From contig NW_026907680.1 in NCBI RefSeq assembly GCF_028389875.1, positions 1,736,001 through 1,800,000 on the forward strand: 64,000 nt of DNA, in the 5' to 3' direction. The notes beneath the pieces were generated by a model that saw only the letters and a list, made by a program, of their open reading frames with translations, did not search any database and had not been told where the DNA came from. Below, piece after piece: positions 56,464 through 64,000 of this stretch. The first letter of the stretch is position 1. Every line of letters starts with the position of its first letter. The translations under genes and the position numbers were made by a program. Source of the DNA: Rhea pennata. Its lineage: Eukaryota; Chordata; Aves; Rheiformes; Rheidae.

Positions 56464-56819
56464 TTAGATTCTCACTCTGTACAAGACCTTTAAAAAAGTA
56501 AAAAAGCAAAAAGAAATTACATAAAAGGACTTCACATTGAGGTACCAAATCGTGTGTAGTGTTAAGAATGAGCTTCAGTGGTTTAAAAACAAAAAACAAA
56601 AAACAAAAACAAAAAACCCCAAACAATATTCCTCTTATAAACTGCATAAGCACTGTCACCTCTTCACAGTGAAACAGTTTCCATTTTCTCCACTGAGGTA
56701 CAGAGGACAGAAAAGAGAGCCAGATTCCAACAGCGTTTTTGAGAAATAGCATTTTTCGGAATGCTGAGGCAACACTGCCTTCTCCAAGCAAGGAAAACAG
56801 ACCAAGAAAACATCTTGCA

Positions 56820-58340
56820 CAACCTGGCAGTTTTCCTACTGAAAACACCCACCTATCTCCTTCTGTCAGCTCAGGACAGCTCTGTACCCTCCCCACACCC
56901 TCCCCCCTTTACACCACAAAATGCCCTATGTAACAGAAATAACGCTTCCTACATATTCTACTCCTCTCATCACTCTAGCACACACCATGCCACACACACA
57001 CACACACACGCGCGGGCGCGCTTGTCACCCGCCGGCAGCCCGCCGCACTCCCAGGCCTCGCTGCCAGGCCCTGAGTCGGCAGCGACACCGCCGCTCCGCT
57101 CCGCTCCGCCCCCGAGGGCGCCCAGGCCCCGCCCCAGGCCCAGGCCCCGCCCGCCGCCCCCACCGCAGCCGCCTCCAACGATTGGTCGCGCGGACGTGAC
57201 GTCACCGGAATCAGTTCTGCGGGGGGGGGGCGGGGCGGGGGGGAACGCCGTTGCCGGGGAGATGCCGTTAACGGCGGGGGGGAGGGGGGCGGGGGAGACG
57301 ACTCCGCTTTTGAAAAACAACGTTCGCCCGTGCACAGCCCGGCCGCTTTCCTACTGAAAACCCCCGCCCGTGTCCGTCTCCAGACCCTCCGCACACCCCC
57401 CCGCCTTTACGCCACAAAATGCCGCACACAACAGCAGTAACACTGGCCACTTTCCCTGCTCCTCCCATCAGCGCAGGAAACTGCCACGCCTCCCCCGGCC
57501 ACAGGCTTCAAAACCTCTCAGCTACTTCGTCGCTGAACACAAACATACAAGAGTTACCTCAGAGAACACGCGGTTTAACTGAAATGACAGGATTTCACAC
57601 GCACAGCCCTCTCCCACCTCCACCACCCTAGACCCTTCCCCACACCCCCCCCACTCTGGCACACACCATGACACGCACGGACACTTGTCACCTGCCAGCG
57701 GCCCGCCGCGCTCCCAGGCCTCGCTGACAGGCCCTGAGCGCGCACGCCCCGGCTCCCCCGCAGCCAAACCCCACCGACCACAAGCAGACTCGGCCCCGCA
57801 ACGAGCAGGCGCCCCGGGAGGGCGGCGACACCGCCGCTCCGCTCCGCTCCGCCCCCGAGGGCGCCCAGGCCCCGCCCCAGGCCCAGGCTCCGCCCGCCGC
57901 CCCCACCGCAGCCGCCCTCACCGCAGCCGCCTCCAACGATTGGTCGCGCGGACCCGTGACATCACTGGAGGCAGTTCCGCGGGGGCGGGGACGCCGTTGC
58001 CAGGGGGACGCCGTTGCCAGGGGGACGCTCGTGCAGCCGCCCCGGACGCCCCGGCCGATGGCGCCTGCCCGACCCGGCCGCAAGCGGCGCCAGGCGCCAT
58101 GGCGGCCCCAGCGCGGCGGCTGCGACGCCCCCCGCACCCTGCTGCCCGCCTTGGCCGCCACCGGCCGTGCCCACACCCGGCCGTACCCTTCCCCTGCTCG
58201 GCTCCCACTACGGCCGCGTGCGGGCACACCCCCCGGCTGCCCCACGCCAGAGCCTGGCCAAACGTGTTGCTCCTGCCTGCAAACCTCACCACGAAGAGCA
58301 GGGAGGAATAAAAGCACCGCTGGCCGCTGAAAGGGAGCAC
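56820..58340 (-). promoter_or_regulatory. TMEM209 CpG-island promoter, tandemly duplicated
   Basis: Very GC- and CpG-rich DNA without a TATA box. A unit occurs twice with indels: TTTCCTACTGAAAAC at 56,829 and 57,346; a run beginning GACACCGCCGCTCCGCTC at 57,082 and 57,825; an inverted CCAAT box (ATTGGT) at 57,181 and 57,939, each followed by a cyclic-AMP response element. That element is perfect in the first copy (TGACGTCA, 57,197-57,204) and has one change in the second (TGACATCA, 57,958-57,965). Short GACGCCGTTGCCAGGGG repeats follow the second copy. A gene reading the other way from this island is possible, but I see no coding exon for one. Confidence 0.7.
56991..57009. repeat. (CA)n microsatellite
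   Basis: A short CA run that grades into CG-rich sequence at the edge of the CpG island. Confidence 0.8.
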
Positions 58341-58502
58341 AACGAGTTACAGCAGACCGCTCTGTGAGCGCGGGCCAGCGGACAACCTCAGCTGCTCCAA
58401 AACCCTTCCTGCCTTTGCCTCAGATCCCAAGCACCAACCTGAAATTAAGAAAGCCTAAAAAAGGAGATTAACTACAAGCCTAGACCGCACAGTTATCGAT
58501 AA

Positions 58503-58630
58503 ACACAGTGTCTAACGCTTGGCCACTCTGTGCAGTGTGCTGTAGGTGACCCTGCTTGAGCAGGGGGGGTTGGACGAGATGATCTCCAGAGGCCCCTTCC
58601 AACCTCCACCCTTCGATGATTCTGTGATGG
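58503..58630 (+). mobile_element. Short CR1 3' end at the duplication edge
   Basis: Plus-strand CR1 terminus (GATGATCTCCAGAGG, CCTTCCAACC, ATTCTGTGAT), the mirror of 33,245-33,370. It is the first sequence of the inverted duplicate on this side of TMEM209. Confidence 0.85.
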
Positions 58631-59671
58631 GCGCTTTCTCTCGCAGCTCCTGCTGTGGGGGGAATGGAAAATGCGTGGAGGACAAAGAGGCTAGAAGCTG
58701 GTCTGAGGTGCGGATCCTTACCAAGGCTTGTCAGTCTGCAGAGAGAAGGGGACTCAATCCTCATGTAGTGCTGATGAAAGTCTCCCTGAGCAGGCTCTCA
58801 AGCAAAGCTCCTGCATTTGCAGATGCGCACGCACCAGATGGAACGATGAAGCCTGGTCCTCCAGAATCGCCATTGCTAGTGAGGGGCCGCAGGCTTTGCC
58901 CTGACTTGGGCTTGCTAGAGTGTCAAGGTGGAGCAGAGTGGCACTTGGAGGAGGCTCTCCTTCAGCAGCTTAAAGGCCTGCCAGCTTTCCTGAGCTCCTT
59001 TGCCCTTCTGAGCTGCCTCCCCTGGCGTTCCCCCTAGCAGGTCTCTGCAGAAGGGGAAGCCTGCTCGCCTCAAGGCCAGCTCTGGGCTCTGCTGCTCTCC
59101 TTCCTACCTGCCCTCGGTCTCTGCAACTCCACTAGTTCCCGGGTGCTACAGCCCAGGTGGCCATGGACGCTGCTGGCACCAAGCCTCCGGGGTGGCCGCT
59201 TCCCCTTCTGGCCCTGGGCACCCGCCTTCTTCCCCTCACGCCCGCAAAAGCCCAGCACTCAAGGGCACCCAAGACACACACAAGAGCTGGCAGTTCCCTC
59301 CCACCACGCAGCAAGCACTGGGCCCCAGCAAGGGGGCCCAGGCTCAAGCACTTCCTCCCCTCAGAGGCGTACAGCAGCTTTTTCCTCCTCTCCCCACAGG
59401 CCCCCTGCCCCCAGGACATGCGTTGGCCATGGCAGGGCCCTCTCCACGCCTCTCCCCGGCACCAACAAGACGCAGCACACCCCTAGGCCACAGCCACCAC
59501 AGCTGCAGCCAAAGAGCTACAGCATGACCGCGGCAGAGAGCTGCCCTGGCAGCAGCCCCCAAGCCCTGACTCCTCAGCTCTGCTCTTCAGGCCTCTCCAA
59601 AGTTCCCATGCTGCAAACGCACGAGCTCACTGCACACCCAGCCAAGAGCCACCCGACTTGGGGCAGTTGGT

Positions 59672-59788
59672 TTAATTCAGCTTCAGAGAACTTCCTGGGT
59701 GCTCGCGTGGCTCACAAGTAGTGCTGGTGCTGCTGCTGCTGCTCCTGCCGCTACTTGGCTGTGTCTCTGCACACAGCTCTTCTAACCC
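59672..59788 (-). CDS. Last exon with the Ser/Gly/Pro array almost entirely lost
   Basis: The exon keeps the conserved start (GLEELCAETQ) and the conserved end (CEPREHPGSSLKLN plus TAA), but only about 14 residues remain between them (Ser-rich). It is 39 codons in all, against 282 in the central gene. The contraction preserved the frame. Confidence 0.65.
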   Translation of the reverse strand, partial: GLEELCAETQPSSGRSSSSSTSTTCEPREHPGSSLKLN

Positions 59789-62700
59789 CTGGGAAGAAGG
59801 TAGAAATGAACAGGCTGTGTTCTGCCCCACTAGAAAGGCTGAGAAAGTCTGCAGAGTAGTGCAGGCTAGTGTTCGCTGATGGTTTTGCTATATTGACTGT
59901 CATGGGACTTGAGACCTTGTTTGGACACTGCTAATCTGTTGTGAACCAAGACTGGGGGGTACCTGTGTCCAGTATTCAGCAGTCAAGGAGAGCTTTGCAA
60001 AGGGGCACACCAACGCTGGAAGCATCCCTTTGCGCTCAGCTGCTCAGATCTTGCAGGTGCCACTGTTGAAGGCCATTCCCAGCACTCAACAGCTGCCCCC
60101 TTGGCTGGAAGGCAAGGCTGAGCCCAGGCCAGCCCTGTGGCTTGCTCATGGGGCAATGGGGTTGCACCTTGTCTCTCTCGCTCGGCCTCAGAGCCCTCCT
60201 GCTTCTCTCCTCCCCTACTCCCTCAACCCTGCTCCCATTTGCAGAAACAGCCCTTCAGCTCCACAGCAGTGCTGGGCTTTTGCTGGGGGCTGCGGAGAGG
60301 GACTTAGTGACAGGCTTTAAGCCACATCAAGCCCATGTCAGGAAAAGTCACAGCACGCTCTAGGCAGCACAGTGGCTCCGGGATTACAAGTGGCACCCCT
60401 TGCTGCCTCACTGCCCCTCAGTTCTGCCAGGCTTCTCCTGGAGCTGCCACATACCTGCCCTGTCTTGCAAGGCCCCTCTTGACTGTTCAGTCCTTCCTCC
60501 TCTTCCTCTAGGCAGGAGAAGTAGACCTTCAGGGTCACTTGCTTGTCTTCTCCCAGCTGGTATTGGACGATCTTTTGAATACTGGGCTTTTCTTCAGCCA
60601 GATTCTCAGCACCCTCCTGCACCTGCAAGGCAACTCCACACTGTGCAATGTGCCCCACTTCCAAGTCCACTCCGCTGCTCTCCACATGTTCCTCATCAGC
60701 ATCTGGAGACTGCAGGACCTCGGCAATCACCAGGCCCCTGGCTCTGGCTTGGCCTGGGCCCCCCACTGGACAATGGCTGCTGCAGGCAGGGACTCTGCAG
60801 CCCCAGCTGCAGAAGAGCAAGGGGCTCCACAACATTCCCCAGCTACATCACAGCCTGAGCAGGGTTCCCTGCCTTTCCCATGGGATCAGTCTCCGATGTC
60901 TCCTGCTGCCAAATAAATTGTGGAGGGCATTGTCACTTCCAGGAGCAGCAAGTGCGGGCTTCAACATGGTGGTTTTCTTGAAGGGAAGGTTACTTACACT
61001 CTCCTTTGAACCTTGTTTTGAACCTTCCTGTCAGCATCCTTTTGCCCCAAAGGAAAGCTGAACAAGGCTGAATATCCCTTTCTTGTTTGCACCAAGCATC
61101 TCAATAATCACGCAGCTAAGCAGAAACTGCCCATCTTCTATCACAGAAAGAACCAGAAATTCCACTGCCACCAGAAAGAGGACCCCAGTGGCTCTACAGG
61201 CGTGTTCATGGAGAGTGCAGCACTGAGAGATGCATTGTAAAACTAGAGCACCGCCTTTGAACTCAAAGCCCTGGACAAAGTCAGCCAGGGCTCAAAGAAG
61301 GGCACTGGAAGGGCTCTTGTACAACCAGCAACCACAGGACAATGCATTTGCAGAATGCAGGCTAGCACAAGAAGGACCCCAGTCAGGAACACTTACCACT
61401 CCTGTGTTCTGATGGCCTACATTCACAGGCTGTGTAGCACGTACCCTAGCTTCTGGACGTGGTTTCTTTCCACCTGCTGCTGCATTCTGTGCAGAGCACT
61501 GTGAGGAGACTGGGAATGGACTGCAAATATACACACGGGGAGGTGGTATGAGCACAGGGGGAGTAGGATCTCCACTCCCCCCTCACAAGCTGGGCACCTG
61601 CTTCTGCAGCAGAAGGCAGTGCTGCAGCAGAAGCACAGGGGTTCCACTGACTGCAGGTACATCAACAGCTGTGAAGACTACCCCCAAATAAAACACTCAG
61701 GGCTGCACATCATGCCCGAAAGAGAGCTCTAGGCTCGCCCACAGCATGACTTTCTCTCCATGCAGTGAGGATAGAAGCAGGGTCAGCTACAGGACAGGCT
61801 CCAACTCATACCACTACCCCTGTCCTGCCACATGCATTAGCCACTGCTCCATGGCCCCAAAGACTCTCTGTTCAGGGATGCGCAATGGATGGTTGCTGGG
61901 CTCCCAGTGTCAAAGAAGGAGAAAGGCATCAAGGCAGTCAAGCACAAAGCTCTGAGCAGGTGGGAGCCAGCACAGAGCTCTGAAGAACCCTTCCCCACAG
62001 ACAGAGCCCATATGAAGGCGGAGCATGCGTGCAGGTCACTGGGACTCAGCCGCTGGGAAGCCTTGCTCCCAAAGCACTTTCAGAGCAGCCTGCCCCAGCC
62101 CTGGCAATGCAGCCCTAACCAACCTGTGCTGGGTGGCTGCTCCCTTCATCAGGCAGGGGGGAAAGAAGCAAGGCAAAGTACTCACGTTGGAAAAATACTT
62201 GGAAGAGGAGTAGAGGACAAAAAAGGAGCCGCTCTAGTGGCTGTGAACATTGAGTCCCTCATCACCTTCATCTGCAAAGGTGAGAAAGAGAGGTGAGATG
62301 CTGCCAAGGAAAGGATCTTGCTGCTCACAAGGGCAGCCCATGTTTCCATGCTTCAGAGAAGAAGCTGCCTCTCAGAATTGCAGAAACAACCCTTGCTCTT
62401 GCTCTGCAGCCCCTCCATTCTACACAACAACAGCTGTGGGGGAATAGGGGAGAATGGCTAAAAGCTCTGGCAGGCTTTTGTCGAGGGCAAGAGCCGAGAG
62501 TCTGAGTTAAGAGAGCAGTTCCTGCCTATAGAGAATTCAAGGGAGGGAAGCCCAGGGGAAGGCAGCTCACTAAACTCTAGGGAAATGTGTCGGTCAGCCT
62601 GCTAGGGAGGATGAGAGAGAGCAGTGGGGGCTGCAATACATCTGTTTTACCAGGAGGAAACGTTTTTCTCAGTCCCTGCGCTCATCCTTTCCCTAAACCT

Positions 62701-63520
62701 TCCTGTCAGCACCCTTTTGCTCTGAAAGGCAGTTGAGCAAGGCTGAACATCCCTTTCTTGTTCAGACCAAGCATCTGAATAATCACACAGCTGAGCAAAA
62801 ACTCTCCATCTCGTATTACAGAAAGGCTCAGTGCTTCCATGGCCACCAGAAAGAGCAGTGTGTTCATGGAGAGTGCAGGAGTTACAGATATATTGTAAAA
62901 CTAGTGCACAAGTGGCATTTCTGAAAGCAAAGCCCCAGGGAAAGTCCGACAAGGCTAAGCAGAACCCATGGGAAGGGCCCTTCTACAGCCAGTGCCCAGA
63001 GCACAATGCTTTGGCAGAAAGCAAGCTGGCAAAAGAAGGACCTCCATCAGGAGCACCTACCTCTGTTGACTTCTGATGGCCATGTACAGGCCACGCAGCT
63101 GCTGCTCGAGCTTCTGGCATTTGCGTCCTCCTGCCCAGTAATTCCTTCTTCGCAGAATGTGAGTGAATTCCTGGAAGCATGCTGCAAATACACACCGCGG
63201 GGATGTGTGCCACAGGACACTCAGGACTGCACAACATGCCCAAAAGAAAACTCGAGGAGCCCACAGTTGAGACTTTTTCTCCAGGCACCAAGGAGAGCAG
63301 CAGCGTCAGCTCCAAGGACAGGCTCCAGGACACACCATTACCCACTGTCCTGAGCACTCCAGTAGCCACTGCTGTGTAGCCCCCAAGGACAAGCTTTCTT
63401 GGAAGCTTCAGAAATGGAACCGGGAATAACTGCTCCGTCCCTTGCAGTCCTTCTCTCTTCAGGCACTTATGTCCCTCCTTCCCATCCTCTTCAAAGAGCC
63501 CAAACAACCTGTCCTTGCCT
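59672..63520 (-). CDS. CCDC81-like paralogue, 3' part of the gene, runs out of the window
   Basis: Exons read on the minus strand: 63,342-63,520 (179 nt, relative of 24,504-24,682); 63,061-63,181 (121 nt); 62,186-62,271 (86 nt); 61,397-61,520 (124 nt); 60,455-60,753 (299 nt); 59,672-59,788 (117 nt, last). Each has AG/GT borders and is open in the frame shared with its relatives. Only one complete 86-nt plus 124-nt module is present, against three in the central gene. The HU-domain exons should lie beyond the right end of the window. Nothing seen proves transcription, but no frame break was found in these exons. Confidence 0.6.
60455..60753 (-). CDS. 299-nt acidic exon (paralogue of 30,355-30,653)
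   Basis: Same borders and length as the central-gene exon, with only a few amino-acid changes over about 99 codons. It ends in phase 0 ahead of the short last exon at 59,788. Confidence 0.65.
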
Positions 63521-64000
63521 CTAAGGGCTGCCTGAGCCAAGGGCACATCCTCTCGAGCCTGCTGCTCGCCACCCCTGACTGCTGCCTGGAAATGACCTTC
63601 CTTCCTCCTTGCTGCTGGCAGTCAAAGGAAGGGCATTGCCCAAGGGGAAACACCACAGCTTTGGGGAGATATTCACCCAAGGCACTCCTCCCCTCCAGCA
63701 GCATTCCTTGCAGCCCTCTCTTCCACCTCACTCCTCTCTACTAGGCTGCTCACCACAGCTCTACATGCCTGGAGACATTGTTGGCAAAGGATTCTGTGGC
63801 AGCAGGCACAGAGGCTCTCTCTCACCTGAAACAGGGCCCTCCTGCCTCTTCCAGGCCCTGCATGTATGTGCACACACATAGACTCCCCTTTGCATTCACA
63901 TCCACCAACTCTGCACAAGTGTGTGTCATGCTTCAGTGACACACAGAGATGCCAGCCAGTGGGGTGTAGTCACACTCTGTTGGTGCCAGCCACCAGAGGG

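Larger units (their letters stand above)
58503..64000. repeat. Inverted segmental duplicate of the 24.3-33.4 kb block
   Basis: In reverse order this block carries the CR1 end (33.3 kb), the spacer, the last exon, the 299-nt exon and the exon modules of the central CCDC81-like gene. Conservation extends into introns. It runs to the window end, so the paralogue is incomplete here. The last ~60 bp could not be assigned. Confidence 0.85.

Noticed and set aside
57685..58317. Frames of about 208 codons on both strands in the CpG island
   Set aside because: Pro/Arg/Ala-rich translations are typical of CpG islands; they overlap each other and have no splice-consistent partner exons.

Overview
This window is vertebrate nuclear DNA and almost certainly avian. 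The evidence is CR1 LINE 3' ends with the short ATTCTGTG-type terminal repeat, a class I (gamma-like) endogenous retrovirus, compact spliced genes with GT/AG introns, a CpG-island promoter, and a multi-copy family related to CCDC81, which is known to be strongly expanded in birds. There is no bacterial or organellar architecture. The species cannot be told from the sequence.

Layout. (1) 1-15,316 is a large imperfect palindrome: arm 1-6,986 and arm 9,060-15,316 around a 2.07-kb spacer. Each arm carries the tail of a CCDC81-like gene (repeated small exons and a Ser/Gly/Pro-repeat last exon), a GC-rich minisatellite, a CARD-encoding exon and a CR1 fragment. Only the left arm carries an inserted LTR-like element. 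(2) 14,316-17,355 and 33,820-36,889 form a second, wider inverted repeat with CR1 3' ends. (3) Between them, on the + strand at 19,837-32,205, lies the most complete CCDC81-like gene. It has a start codon in a CpG-rich first exon, two HU-type domains on intact in-phase exons, then three or four tandem ~1.6-kb exon modules, a conserved 299-nt exon and a 282-codon Ser/Gly/Pro last exon. (4) 36,890-43,191 is a defective provirus with two LTRs, broken gag and pol and no env. It sits exactly at the edge of the duplicated block. (5) 44,594-56,409 on the - strand is a complete 14-exon TMEM209 gene in unique DNA, with a tandemly duplicated CpG-island promoter at about 56.8-58.3 kb. (6) 58,503 to the end is an inverted copy of the 24.3-33.4 kb block, that is, the tail of another CCDC81-like paralogue on the - strand, running out of the window.

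How the parts relate. TMEM209 is an ordinary single-copy housekeeping gene of the nuclear envelope, stranded between blocks of a rapidly duplicating family. The family's exons keep reading phase across modules and paralogues (86-nt exons; 121/124/127-nt exons; the same C-terminal tail behind Ser/Gly/Pro arrays of very different length). This argues for coding function in the central copy, while the palindrome arms carry shared and private frameshifts. The tail of the CCDC81-like unit lies on the same strand as, and just upstream of, a CARD exon. That is the most suggestive feature of the window, because the bird CCDC81-HU expansion has been proposed to act in recognition of non-self.
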